44,266 nucleotides of DNA from Chara braunii (Eukaryota > Streptophyta > Charophyceae > Charales > Characeae): the NCBI GenBank assembly GCA_003427395.1, contig BFEA01000817.1, positions 53,653-97,918 of the forward strand, written 5' to 3'. The first letter of the stretch is position 1. Each line of letters starts with the position of its first letter. Position numbers and translations under genes: made by a program. The notes under the pieces are model-generated. The model made no database searches, was not told the DNA's origin, and saw only the letters and a list, made by a program, of their open reading frames with translations. Shown one piece after another: positions 20,627 through 32,720 of this stretch.

Positions 20627-21188
20627 TGTCGGGACTGGTGGGTCCCGAATAACTTCCCATCAGTCGAGAGATTGAATACGGACAAATTGTGCACGACAGA
20701 GAAATCTGGAGTGAGGAAGCAGGAGAGAGAAAAGACAAAGGATTAGGCCGCAGAAGGGAGTGATGCCCTGAGGAGAGAACCACAAGAGGAAAGAACTAGC
20801 GACGACAAGCAAGCGAGCGCAAGAGCAGGGGCACATAGAACGTAGCATGAGGCCGGAAGGGCCGTTGGAATGCAATAAGACTAAGGCCAAAGGGGCCCTT
20901 GAACCAGCAAACGAAGCACGACAGCGATAAAGGAATAAGGGAGTCGAGGGACGGGCAGCCCAAAGGCCACAGGTAGATAGAGAACATGGGGTCCACATGG
21001 GGGCCACCTACGGGAGCCTCAGGGTAGAGTTCACGACCAAAGGAACCAGCATGCGCTAGGCGCCAGAGAAGACAAGGGAGAGGGGTCACCATGGGGCGGC
21101 CAAACGCCCAAGGGACGTGGGACACCTCGGGGAAAGGCACCCGGGGCCACGTGGGACTAAGTAAAAATAATCGCAACCGGGGCGAAAT

Positions 21189-21318
21189 GTGTCGGGGACC
21201 ACCCGCGGGACTAAGTGTCGGGGACCACACGCGGGACTGAGTGTCGGGGACCACCCATGGGACTAAGTGTTGGGGAGCACCGGTGGGACTAAGTGTCGGG
21301 GACCACCGACGGGACAAG
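21189..21318 (+). repeat. 26-bp tandem repeat, five units
   Basis: Unit GTGTCGGGGACCACCCGCGG then GACTAA, five consecutive copies with a few changes. The unit resembles the TGTCGGGACTGG... start at 20627, as if the LTR edge had been amplified. Confidence 0.85.
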
Positions 21319-21322
21319 TGGC

Positions 21323-21903
21323 CGGGACATGTGAAAGTCCCAAAAGGAAACGCCGGCACCACATGAAGGAAAATAAGAAAAGCAAGGTGCACCGTCGAGA
21401 TCAAGATTTTGATGGCCAAGAATATTAGCACCGCTAGTGCAAGCAGTAGCGGTAGCAAACGGGAAGGCCAAACAGAAAAGAAAAAGTAAAGAAGCTTGAG
21501 ATGGGAGGTATGGGAGCAATCCAAGAAATCTCGGATCAACCTCCCCCAAGAAAATGGAGTTAAAAGAGACTCCATGTGAAAAATAGCCCTCCGGGAGAGA
21601 ATCGGAGTAGGAGGGGCCACTATGGGAGAAGAATAGGAGTAAAGGGAAACTCCCATGGGCATGGGAAGGGCATTATTGCAGTCCGAGATATAACGGACTG
21701 CACTATGGGCATAGGAAGGGCCAAAACCAAGAGGAAGAGGCTAGAAAAGGGCCTTAACGGCTACTTGATACTTGCCATGCTAGAAAAAAGAGAGAAAAGA
21801 AAAGAAAATGTGGGAGAATAAAACAAAAAGAGAGAGAGGGAGTGAGTGAGTTGGCCGTCAATAGGGACTGCCACAAGTAGGGACTGGCAGGTCCCTACTG
21901 TCC
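21323..21903 (+). repeat. Diverged ~1.46-kb duplication, copy 1
   Basis: Shares an ordered set of segments with 22785-23372: CACCGTCGAGATCAAG, AATATTAGCACC-CTAGTG, 'ATCTCGGA...', GAGACTC-CATGTGAAAA and TAGGGACTGGCAGGTCCC. Offsets are 1,459-1,469 bp throughout. Confidence 0.8.
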
Positions 21904-23995
21904 AAGAAAGGAGGAAAAAGAAAAAAAAAGAAAAAAAAAGAAAAAAAAGAAAAAAAAAGAAAAAAAAAAAGGAAAAAAAAGAGAAAAATGCCTTAACTGT
22001 AAAAAACGGTCACTTGGGGAGATTCGTCCGTGACCAGATTCATTCTGGAATATGGCGGTTACAAAGGGCTTAGATTTTCTTTGATTATTGCAGAGAAAAT
22101 CAAAGAAAAGCAAGGCCCCATGCAATCGAAATAAAACGGATTACATGCATGAGGTGAAACACATGTTTTAGGTGCATCCGGAGCCAAAATCAAGTTTGGA
22201 TGCACTTGAGAATTGGCCGTTTTTTTTCTTTTTAGTAAAGGGCTAGTTGTAGGGCATTGGGGCGAAGGAATTAACCCCCATTGCAGTCCGAGTTGCAACG
22301 GACTGCATGGGGGAGAGAAAACACATGTTCTAGGTGCATCCGGAGCCAATATTGAGCCCGGATGCACTAGGAAATTTAACGCTTCATCTTCTTTTAACAT
22401 GGGGCAAGTTGTGGGGTTGTGGGTGTAGAAAACAGCCGTGACTGCAGTCCGAGAAATTACGGACTGCATGGGGATGCCAAGGCTAAAGGGAAATGGGCTA
22501 CAGCAAGCCCGAAAGGCTAGAAAGGAGCAATTTCGACAAGGGGCAAGTAAAGACGGTAAACGGCAGCCGTGAGATGAGATCTTACGGCCTAGAAAAATCG
22601 GCACACATGTAAAAATGATGGGACCACCAAGGGCAATGGGCCCCAAAAAAATAAAAATGGGACGCCGTCCGGAATGTTGTGGGCGACCATATGGGTCCAA
22701 ATAATAAAAATCGGAAAACGGGACATGCGCCGGCGGGGCTGCCGGCGGGACAAGAAAATGGGACTTAGTATGGAGGAGAATGGCGGGGACTTGGGATGTC
22801 CCAAGGGAACCATGAGCAAGCACAAGGAACAATTGTGCAAGCAAACGGCACCGTCGAGATCAAGGATCTAGACGGTGGAAAATATTAGCACCACTAGTGG
22901 AAGCACTAGTGGGGGCAAGTGGGAGAGCCATGGGGAGAAAAAAAAGTAAGATAATAATGTTGGGAGGGTTGCCTAGCAGTCCGAAATATCTCGGACTAAC
23001 TAGGCATGAGAAAATAGAGCCTTGAGAGACTCAACATGTGAAAAGGCCGTCCTTAGAAAATCGGAGCAAAAGGGGCTCAGAATTGGGCAAACGGGAGCAA
23101 AATGGAGCCCCCTAGGAGCATGGGGGTGCCATTGTTGGAATCCGAGATGTAACGGCCAAGTAACAGCCATGAACCTGGCCTTGAATGAGGCCCTAGGGCC
23201 TAGAAAGAGGGTGCACAACAGTTTGACACTTGTCACAACAGAAATAAAAGAAAGAGAAAGAAAAATGAGAGAAAAAGGATGGAGAATGAGACAAAAAGGG
23301 AGAAAAGAGTGGAGGAGAGTGAGCCGGCCTATTGGGACCTGCACAGTAGGGACTGGCAGGTCCCAACTGTGACCTCATCCCTCATAGAATAAGGGAGGGC
23401 AATCCGGATTGAAGAGATATGGCCCTATGGCCTCAATAAAATCGGAATTAAAAAGCAGAAAATGAGAGCAAATGCAAAAAGGAAGTGGCCGGTTTTCTTT
23501 TGGGCCATGGATCTGAGATCAGATCTCATGGTAGAGAGGAACTTGCCGTTTTTTGTGGGCCAGCTCAAAACGGCTAGCTCCGGAATAAGGTGGCAGCCCA
23601 AAATGGAAAGAAACAAAAGAAGGAAAGGGACAAAACTGTGCATTTGGCCCAAAAAAAGAGCCAGATGCACCAAAAATTTTAAAAAATGGACTTAGGGGCT
23701 CAAAATTGAAGCAAGGGCTACTAGGGGGTAGCACGGATTATTGCTGGCCTTGGATCTCAGCCAGATCCAAGGCTGAAAATGTGCCGCCACAAAGAAAAAT
23801 TCTCCGGCCTACCGAAGGGAGGCCGAAACTTGGAAAAATCGAGAAAAAAGGTCCACAAGACATTTTTCTTTCAAGTAAAATTGCCCCTTGGGCATAAGGA
23901 CCCAAGGGGGGCAGCATTTGTGAAGCAAAAAGGAGGCCGGAGTAGGCCAAGAGGCAATCCGAGTTGGTACCAACCACTCGGACTGCATGTACTTG
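21674..23995. repeat. Recurring GCAGTCCG...CGGACTGC palindromes
   Basis: GCAGTCCGAG-N5-8-ACGGACTGCA occurs at about 21676, 22283 and 22443. Related forms lie at 22976 (GCAGTCCGAA...CTCGGACT), 23133 (half-diverged), 21512 (AATCC...GGAT) and 23955 (longer loop). Each folds into a 7-9-bp stem. Confidence 0.7.
22785..23372 (+). repeat. Diverged ~1.46-kb duplication, copy 2
   Basis: Partner of 21323-21903, in the same orientation. Both end in the hairpin formed by TAGGGACTGGCAGGTCCC. Confidence 0.8.
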
Positions 23996-24556
23996 GCCGA
24001 AAAGAGGCCCAGGTACCTCCAGGAGGGCCTAGTAAGGGAATTTTGCCTTGGGGGTACCTCGGTTCACCTCAAGGCTCATAGGGAGGCTCATGGGCTGGCC
24101 GGACTGCTGGTTTCAGCCTACATATGCTGAGGATGCAGTCCGCCACTCTCACACTTGCATGAGGAGTGCCCATGCTGCCCAAGTGAGCTCACAGGAGCAC
24201 CTTTGCACTTGGAGTGAGGAGGGAGGAGCCCATGCTTGTGGGAGAGCTAGGAGGTAGTGGGGAGGACTCTAGAGGATAGTGATGGTGGGAGGGACACTTG
24301 GGAGGTGATCCGCCATATCTCTCCTGGGTGTAAGAGAGAAGGAGAGGCTAGAGGAGCCCCATTAGCCCTCGTAGAGGGGAGGACTCCATAGCCATAGTTG
24401 GGGGAGCTTGCCATAGCCTGAGAGAGAGCAAGGAAGGAGGAGAGAAGGGCTTGGAGAAGAAGGAAGTCATAGCCAAGAGGGGATTGTACAAGGAGTGGAA
24501 GCTTCATCAAGAGGACACCAACATCAAGGAGTCAACAAGGTGAGAAGAAGGAAAAA

Positions 24557-24718
24557 ACTTCTTCACCTTCATCTTCTTCTTATTCTTCTTCCTCTTCTTA
24601 TTCTTCTTCTTCTTCTTCTTTTCCTTTTCCTTTTTCTTCTACTTTTTCTTCCTCTTCTTCTCCTTCTTCCTCTCGTCCTTCTTCTTCCTCTTCTTCATCC
24701 GCACTCCCTCCTTCTTCC
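24557..24718 (+). repeat. CTT-type microsatellite
   Basis: Pyrimidine tract of CTT/TTC units with occasional CCT and TTTTCC interruptions. It runs directly into the satellite at CTTCCACTAGTCTAG. Confidence 0.95.
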
Positions 24719-25680
24719 ACTAGTCTAGTCTCTCATTGTGAAGTTCATGTTATGTTCCGGATCTTTACTTAGTTATTCTCTTCTCTTTGTGCATGTGTTT
24801 TTCACTAGTGTAGTCTCTTATTGTCAAAGTTCATGTTTGATGTGATGTTCCGGACCTTTACTTAGTTGATCTCTTCTCTTCGTGCATGTGCTTCCACTAG
24901 TCTAAGCCTTACCTTGTCAAGTTCATGATTGATGTGATGTTCCGGACCTTTACTTTGTTGATCTCTTGTCTTTGTGCATGTGCTTTCACTAGTCTAGTCT
25001 CTCATTGTCAAGTTCATATTTGATGTGATGTTCCGGATCTTTACCTAGTGGATCGCTTCCCCTTGTGCATGTGCTTCCACCAGTCCAGTCTCTCATTGTC
25101 GAGTTCATGTTTGATATGATGTTCGGGATCTTTACTTAGTATCTTCTCTTTGTGCATGTGCTTTCCACTAGTCGAGTCTCTCATTCTCAAGTTAATGTTC
25201 GATGTGATGTTCCGAATCCTTACTTACTTAGTCTCTTCTCTTTGTGCATGTGCTTTCCACTAGTCTAATCTCTCATTGTCAAGTTCATGTTTGATGTGAT
25301 GTTCCGGATCTTTACTTAGTTGATCTCTTCTCTTTGTGCATGTGCTTCCTCTAGTCTAGCCCCTCCTTATCAAGTTCAAGTTGGATGTGATGTTCCGGAT
25401 CTTTACATAGTTAATCTCTTCTCCTTGTGCATGTGCTTTCCACTAGTCTAGCCTCTCATTGTCAAGTTCATGTTGGATGTGATGTTCAGGACTTTACTTA
25501 GTAGTCGTTTCTCTTTGTGCATGTGCCCTCCACTAGTCTAGCCCCTCATTGTCAAAGTTCATGTGTGATGTGATGTTCCGTATCTTGTTTAGATGATGTC
25601 CTTCCCTATGAGTATGTGTTTTCCATTGGTCTAGCCTCTCATTGTCATGTTATTCCAAGATATACTTATTCAATCTCTCA
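24715..25680. repeat. ~92-bp satellite array, right block
   Basis: Ten to eleven units of the same satellite as 1-1292, in the same orientation. The last units (from ~25540) are diverged in the same style as the first units of the left block (TCTTGTTTAGATGATG, CATGTTATTCC), suggesting an array edge. Confidence 0.92.
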
Positions 25681-25756
25681 CTATGGGACGGGTGATCGAC
25701 GTTTGGTTGCTGCTACGGGGAGCTGATTTGATTAGGAGTTCTTCTTGTTTTGTTTT

Positions 25757-25930
25757 TTTTTCTCTCTCTCTCTCTCTCTCTTTTTTTTTTTCTCTCTCTC
25801 TCTCTCCCTCTCTCTCCTCGTCTCCCCCCCTCTCTCTCCTTCTCCCTCTCCCCCTTTCCCTCCTTCCTCCTCTAGACCCCTCTTTCGTCCCCCCTTTATT
25901 ACCTTGCCATCTCTCTTTCTCTCTCCCGTT
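25757..25930. repeat. CT microsatellite
   Basis: TCTCTC runs with T and C tracts, ending next to the left inverted-repeat arm. The right arm has a matching GA-rich sequence on its outer side. Confidence 0.93.
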
Positions 25931-27024
25931 CCCACACTTGGCATATGACTAACCCTTCTCCCCTCACTTGGAAACATTGTCAGGGTACGGACGGTAAACG
26001 AAATCAGACTTCACTTGGTGGAGAAAGAGGGCAAGGGGAGGATAGCCGGTCCCTTGTGCCACCAAGGAGGCAAAAGAGAAAGGACGTTTAAAAAAGTGGG
26101 AGAAGGCGGAATCCGGAAGAGAACATAAGTTGAAAGTGAGGTCAGTTTGACTCAAGCATTTCCCCGACTGCATGACTATGAGAAGAGAATGGGTTGATTG
26201 AGCAACAAGAGGGAACAAAGAGAAGCCAAAGAATTTGAAAAGATAGGCATGTGGGAAGGCCTATGTGTTGACCCCCAACGGGGGATTGTATGGATCTTCT
26301 TGCTTGTGTGGGATTGTGCAGGTAAGTGATGGCTAGAAATGCCTTGAGCGGGATAGGGGCAAGAGGAACCGAGCACCAAGAGGGAAAGGGAAGAGGGACA
26401 AAGGGGTTATGAGACCCTTGACATAGAGCCAACCCATGAAAATGACTTTTGCGCTTGAAGAGTTGGAGTGTAAATGAGAGTGCAATCGTACCAAGGAAAA
26501 TGTGATGTTGTGTGTGCATGCACACGAGGACCCCGAAAAGACTAAGGGGCCTACTTCAATAAGGAAGAAAGCAAATTGTGAGACCCGATGGATGCGTAGA
26601 GGCGAGGGAGTGGACGGCTCCGCCGCCCCCAGATGACGCCATATAGCCACAATGCTTAGGAAAATGGTGCGTGGCCTAAGTATGACGCTTAGCCTATGCA
26701 CAAGAGAAGAGAAACACTCAAAGAATCCTTGGACTGCCTGCGCATTGGAAGGAGCAATTGCATGAGAACACAACAAAGAATCAAAAAAATCAGCGTTACG
26801 GAACAACCAGCGAGACTACCACCCGGCGTGAGGGTTGAGCTACATCCCCAATGTCAAAGCTCTTTCGCGCAATGGCCCACCCTCATCCATCTCAAAGCAC
26901 TAGGTGGGGGTGACCCTGGGACGAATGGCCCGCGCCCTGAGCATGAGTGTGGGCGGGCCGAGCCAACTGGGACCCGCAGTGGGGTCGACTAAGGCTCGAA
27001 AGTCTACCGGGGTTTGGCCGTACA
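25931..27024 (-). repeat. Left arm of a ~1.09-kb inverted repeat
   Basis: Read on the minus strand from 27024 it begins TGTACGGCCAAACCCCGGTA and ends CATATGCCAAGTG; the same sequence is read on the plus strand at 42945-44040. Orientation is inverted, so these are not the direct LTRs of the element between them. The inner edge coincides with the end of collinearity between the two retroelement copies. No coding frame is conserved between the arms. The arm might be an LTR-like repeat of another family (TG start) or a terminal inverted repeat. Confidence 0.9.
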
Positions 27025-29339
27025 CCGGCCCATCAGCCCCAAAACGGAAGGGTGATCAGTCCTCCCCCTGCTGATAACTCACCTCATGCCCTACACCGGT
27101 CCGACCTTTTGCCGCTTACGAGACGGGCGTCATCACTGAGGTACCACCCCACATCAGGTAGGTAGGTCTAGTCCAAACCTCCCAGGACCCCGTTTTGCCG
27201 TAAGGGCCTTCTCGCGAATCGTTCCTCCCGAGTGGTGTTTTCTTGGATCCGGCCTCTTCCTTTCAAGAGAGTTGGGACTCTCAATTAGTTTGCGAATGCA
27301 GTTACGAAGACCTTGCGGTTAGTCCCGGAACGGTTGTAATGATCCGGCAGGGCGATGTCACTCGCCCTGTGGTGGTTGCGGCTTCCACCCGGTACCACGC
27401 CCGACTCCTCCCTCTGGACAGTGCTGCTCAACTTAACGCGAGCTGCCGTGGTGCATTCCAAACGGCCGTGCCGCCCCTCTACGACATGGCGTGTGGTTAG
27501 GGAGAAAAAATGAGACTTAGGAAAAAAAATGGCTCTCTCGCCCGTTTGGCTCCACGCCCTTGACGTTTCAGTTCTCAACATGAGGCGGAGTTTGAACTCC
27601 CCGACTAGAGCTTGTTGTCGGGGTTAGTTCCGGACGGCCAGCATCAACCAAAGAAAGAGGTGCTTTGGTCCTTCAACCCTTATTCCTTCGTATGAGGAGC
27701 AGGTCGCGTTGAGACTTGCCCTTGACGGTAGAGGTCTTGGAGTTGCGATGCATGCACCGCTATCCCCCTTATGTTGAGACCGGAGATTAGTAGAAAAGAA
27801 AAACTCAATCTCTTGCTATTTCCATGGTCGGCCCGACGACCTTACATCAAGTTGCCTAGGGTCCCCTGACTATGCAATGCAATATCCAATTCTCAAACAC
27901 TCCATCCCATGCTATTTCCAAGGCTAATTCTCATGGCTGGTCTGACAGCCTCTCATCAATCAAGGTCACCCCTTGTGGCCGCTCTGGCGGCAGCTTTCTT
28001 AATAGCCATTCTCACAAGGGCCGACCCGTCGGCCCACCTTCAATCCTCATCTTTCACATTCCCCAATGTCCATTCCTTATGACCGTCCCTCCGGTCCATG
28101 CTTCTCTTGTCTTAAGGCGCAGCCTTCTTTATCCTACCCTTCTCATATTCATTCGTTCATTCTCATGGCTATCTTAATGACCGACCCACCAGCAGTTTCC
28201 ATCTCTTCCATCCATCCCATTGGCTATTTCAATGACCGACCCACCGGCCTCTCCCATCTCTTTCATCCATTCCATTGGTTATTTCAAGGACCGACCCACC
28301 GGCCTTTTCCATCTCTTATTGCTCATTCCAGCTCATTCTCAATCATCCTTTCTCAATGAACCTTTCTCAATCAATTATGCAGGGGACCCCAGTGCCTATT
28401 TCAAAAGGAATGACCCTTGTCAGGGGCCATTCCCGAACAACCTGGTTAGGGTGGTTCTTTGCCATTCTCAAGTCGAACAACCTGGTTAGGGTCATTCCTT
28501 TCCATTCTCAAGTCGAACAGCCTGATTAGGGTCATTCCTTTCCATTCTCAAGTCGAATAGCCTGGTTAGGGTCATTCCTTTCCATTCTCAAGTCGAACAG
28601 CCTGGTTAGGGCCATTCCTTTCCATTCTCAATGTTAGTTCCCGAGGGGGTGGGCCTCGAGGTCACGGATCCCATTTCTGTCTTGGAGGTTAGAAGGTGGC
28701 CATCTCATCTCTGTTTTTAGCGTGTTGTTCCCTTCATCCATCCTCAAGGCAATGTATTATGCATGCATACATCTGACTTAGCATCTAGTACTCGAGTTGG
28801 GACTTGTGACCTCAAGCAGCACTAGCCCACCAGGCCGTTCAACCATAGCAAGAGACAGGGGCGCCCCCTCTTATTTTCACTTGTTCCAATGACTCAGATC
28901 TCGGCTATTCTCAGACTCATTCTTGACTCAGTTGGATTAGGCTCCTAGGGAAGGAGTGTTTTTCACGCCCCTTAACCCATAGGTTCCCTAACCTCTCTTG
29001 TGCTCGACCAACATTCAATGCCATGGTTCGCTCGTCAATCTGTACTCAAGGTTTCTCTTCTCAAAGCACAACACCCTCATTCCATCCAAAATCCATAATA
29101 CACCCTTCCCAACCGTTCTCATCCCATGCCCCATGTCCTTGTCTTATGTACCCACTTTCAAAGGTAGCTCATCCAGAAAGTAGCCTCAAAATGCTATCTT
29201 GTACTTATCGTGGCACAGTCTTAGCTGACCCTCTTATCACTTCATCCTTAGCAAGCTTACTCATACTATACACGTTCTTGTCGTTCCCATGTCTTTGCAA
29301 ATAGAAAAGCAAGAATCCTGCTCAATGCTAAATCAACAT
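27025..29339 (-). other. Copy 2 non-coding 3' tail with tandem repeats
   Basis: No gene seen. It contains about three ~66-bp units (GACCGACCCACCGGCC, 28170-28320) and the 40-bp array (28445-28640). It is uninterrupted at 28670, where copy 1 carries the 4.7-kb insertion, so it serves as the empty site. Confidence 0.85.
28445..28640 (-). repeat. 40-bp tandem repeat in the copy 2 tail
   Basis: Five units of CATTCTCAAGTCGAACAGCC then TGGTTAGGGTCATTCCTTTC, the complement of the array at 17338-17630. Confidence 0.92.
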
Positions 29340-30254
29340 CTAGTTCCTATTGCTGCCTTGTGCCTCAGCTTGCTCGATTCCTTGTCCACCATGTTCCTTG
29401 GCAGGCTTTCTAACCCCCAGGCCGAAGGTCTCAATTTCTCTCCTCTTCTTCGCAATTTCCTGTAGTTCCGCCTCACTGAAAAAGTCCAAAGGCGTGGCTT
29501 CCATCCCCGCCTTTGCGAGTTCTCGGGCCTTGATGATTCACTCGTGCCTGATCACATTGGTCCATTGATGAAACCAATGACTGGGCGTTGGCCCAAACTC
29601 ATCCTCCCATCTAAAGGCCTCATCGTGCGGCTGGTGCATTGAAGCTCGCCTCTCTTCCCTAGGTCTCGAGATCTCATCCCTTTCATCCCCGCTGCTGATT
29701 TCTATTATCTCTTGTACATCCTCCTCCACGTCTTCCTCGTCTTCCGTCTGTATGGGGGTATACCCTCCCGTTAGGTTCTTTGGATCGTAGGTATAAGGAA
29801 TCTTTGTCCTTGTCCCATACCCCTCACAACTACTGTGGCCGCTTCGTCCTTCAAGCGGGCTTTCTCTTCTCTCCTCCCCATCCTCACGCTCGTCGTGCAT
29901 GTCCTGTCCCCCCTCGCTTTCCCTATGCCAAGTCTCACGTCGTTGGCCCCTGTTGGCTCCTTCCTCGTCAGAGGCCTGAGCCTTATCTCCCATATCTGCA
30001 TTGCCCCCTTTTTCCACATTTGCCTTTTCCTTCTCGCCCTCACTGTCAGATGAGATTTCTATACCTTCTCCCTTGCGGAGGGGCGAGGGTCTTCTTCGTA
30101 CGCACTTTTTTCCACCCCTGCCTACCACCGGCCGACCCATGAGCCCTATGTACAACTTTCTCTTCGCTGTCCTCCTCCCTTGGCTTGGTCTTGCTTGTTC
30201 CCCTCCGGTAGGCCTGTTGATTCCCCCGCTGTCGTTCTTGTTGCCGAAATCCAT
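29340..30254 (-). pseudogene. 3' accessory ORF with SIM-like motifs, one nonsense codon
   Basis: Counterpart of 10998-11912 with identical length (915 nt). The ATG at 30254 follows an acceptor-like site. Both motifs, GIEISSDSEG and EIIEISSGDE, and the acidic tract are kept. A TGA at 29538-29540 replaces the Trp codon of copy 1, removing ~65 C-terminal residues. Preservation of the two motifs while other positions drift supports their importance, although two copies are too few for a selection test. Confidence 0.78.
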
Positions 30255-30284
30255 TTTCGCTTTTTCTCGTTTTTCTTCTAAGTC

Positions 30285-30305
30285 CTGTATAACAAAACAA
30301 CACCC
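30285..30305 (-). promoter_or_regulatory. Possible 3' splice acceptor before the 3' ORF
   Basis: TGTTGTTTTGTTATACAG on the minus strand, 30 nt before the ORF start, the same as in copy 1. The spacing to the ATG differs (18 nt in copy 1) while the acceptor itself is identical. The rest of 30306-30638 holds no gene. Confidence 0.45.
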
Positions 30306-30638
30306 GCAATGCCCCTCATACACCCGTTCCCCCAGTCCGGTAGGCAGCTCCCCTTTCCCCAGAATGCTCCCAGTATCCTTCGCATCATGCCCCTTTTATA
30401 CATTTCCCTCCCTTATGCAAATGCGCCGTTTGTGAATGTCTCATTATTTCCCCGTCAAAAACTATGATACAATGCCCCAACAATCCTTCCCGTCGTCGCA
30501 CAAGCCCGTTACCGCAAATTCCCAAGTCATCCTGCCTTCCAACCTCAGTCAGTCCAACCCATTGTCCCAGCCCCAGAAAAAAATGACAGTCCCACGAGCG
30601 CAGTCAGTGATCGAACCATAACGTGGTCATGGCCGTTG

Positions 30639-32720
30639 TCAGTCCTTAACCTGTTGCCCCTCTGTTCGGCCTCCTGAAGCCATTATTCCACTGGGTCTCG
30701 ACTTAGAAACCTGACCAATCGTTGCCCCGGGGTTTCCATCCAAATCTTCTAGTTCGAAGGTGTTCAACCCCACCCGCTTGGCGACCCGGTAGGGGCCTTT
30801 GAACCTCCTCCCTAACTGTCCGGACCAAGTACTTTCCAGTGCCGAGTTCCTTGGCAATACTGTCTCCCCCACCTGAAGTGGCTCCTGTCGGACATTCTTA
30901 ACCTGGTCCCACCTTGCTTTGTCCCTCATTCTGCTGTCTAGTACACGGTTGGCGATGTCTTTCATGACTTCTTCGTTCTTAAGGACTTGTTGACATCTTG
31001 CCTCAATTGACTCTTCCGTGGTGATTCGCGGATCATCATGTAGCTTGTTCCAAGTAGGTATCAAGGCCTCAACGGGAAAGTCGATCTCCCTCTCGTACCA
31101 AAGTTCCGCTAGGATACATCCCGTTGTCCTCTTAGGTATCACGTTCTCTGAGAAGACAGCTTGCTTGAGATACCTCGGCCAGCTTCCCAGATGATCCGCT
31201 GCGAGCTTTGCAATCGTGTTCTTTAAGGTTCGGTGCCCTCTTTCCACAGGTGCGTTGGCCTCTGGGTGATACGGCTCGATGAGTTTGATCGGTACGCAGA
31301 GTCTCTTAAGCATTCCCAATACTTCTTGGTTCACAAATTCCGTCCCATTGTCCGCTATGAATCTCCTGACGAAAGGATGCCTTAAGTAGAAGTCTTCTAT
31401 CCAGTCCGCTACACTTCTCCATTTCTTTTTCTTGAGAGTGACCGCCTCCACGAACCCACTCAAGTTGTCTCGCGCATCTAGAATATACCTGTACCCATCT
31501 GTTGATACAGGCATGACCGCAAGGTCAAGGTGGACCAGATGTCCCGGCCCTAGCACCCGCGTCAGTCTAAGCGGCTCAAAGACGCGTGCCGAGCTTCGCT
31601 CTTGGCAGATAAGGCATGTCTGGCAGTATATGGCGACCATGCTTGCCATGCCTGGCCAATAATAAAGTGGCGCTAATTTTGCAAGAGTTCCTTTGGACGA
31701 CCGATGTCCTCCTGCTAATCCGTCGTGCATTGCTTGGATAACATCCAACTGCCTATATCTTTCGCACACAACTCTTCTAGGCATAGCACCTTCTTCTCTT
31801 CGGAACAGATGGCCGCCCCTTAGGACGTACCTCTCGGCCTCCTCCCTTGCTCTAGTGCTGACTTCTGTGGGTTGCTTGTTTCCTACCAGCAACAACTCGA
31901 TCTCCCGAAAGATCCCTTCGTATATCTGGGCATAAAAAAACTCCTTCCCTTCGTGGTCCTCATCCTTTCTCTCCTGCATCTGGTTTACCGTCCATTGCAA
32001 CTCTTTCTTTTCCCAAGATTCCACTAAGCTCATCACGGCTTCCCGGCCTCCCTCAACTGGCATTGCTATTAGCTCCTCCTTCGGTCCTGCTATTGCTCCC
32101 CATGAATCTCTCTCCTCTTTACGACCTCGAGTGGTGACGGGTCCTTCCCTAAGTTCTGCTACTACGGCAGGTGCCCCCTTCTCCAAAGTCCGGATCAACA
32201 GTTCTCCCGACGCGCATTCTTCGCCCATCATTTCGTTGTCCACCGCAAGAGTTCCTCCCTCGAATTCAAGGAATGCGTCTATGGGCTCCGCATCCTCCAC
32301 CCCTTCGGGAGTGATGCAGACCCGACTCAGCCCATCCGCCTTGTTTCTAATTCCAACAATCCGTTCGATCTTGTAATCGAACTGCCAGATAAATCCTACC
32401 CATCTTCCCACCGTCGGATCTATAGGCCTGTAGTTCTTTAAGACCCCTGCGACATTCGTCGGGTCGATCCTTAAGATGAATCGCCTCCCAAATAGGTAGG
32501 CCTGGAAGGTCTTGAGGCAATGTAAGATGGCTAAGACCTTCTTTTTGAACTGCGAGTACCGCCGTTCTGCGGAGTTCAGGGTTCTACTTTCGAACCTAAT
32601 CGGTCTCTCTCTCCCTTCCTCATCCCGTTGAATCAGCACACCTCCTACGGCCAAGGGTCCTCCATCCGTTTCTAGGATGAATGGTCGTCCCACTTCGTCA
32701 TTAAAACAAGGCGCTGACAA
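30639..32720 (-). pseudogene. RNase H-integrase part of pol, copy 2
   Basis: A 693-codon open frame with RNase H (ETDGGPLAVGGVL, RRYSQFKKK where copy 1 has the acidic KKE, LRIDPTNV) and integrase (HDGLAGGHR, CQTCLICQ, DLAVMPV, ADNGTEF, VERGHRTLK, KGPYRVAKRVG). The RNase H Glu-to-Lys change may remove a catalytic acid. The C-terminus after LEDLDGN is shifted by a deletion relative to copy 1 and ends in unrelated residues. It is connected in frame with the RT segment upstream through three stop codons. Confidence 0.9.

Larger units (their letters stand above)
20627..24540 (+). mobile_element. Probable long LTR or LTR-derived block
   Basis: Starts TGTCGGGACTGGTGGGTCCCGA, itself a 7-bp hairpin, after a polypurine tract. 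No gene is visible. Contents: a 26-bp tandem array, a diverged ~1.46-kb duplication, repeated CAGTCCG/CGGACTG palindromes, an A-rich tract at 21910-21980, and from ~24170 a purine-rich stretch ending CAACAAGGTGAG, which looks like a splice donor. The right end was not located and no terminal repeat pair was found. LTR assignment rests on the polypurine-tract/TG start and on its resemblance in style to the 12604-17301 insertion. Confidence 0.45.
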
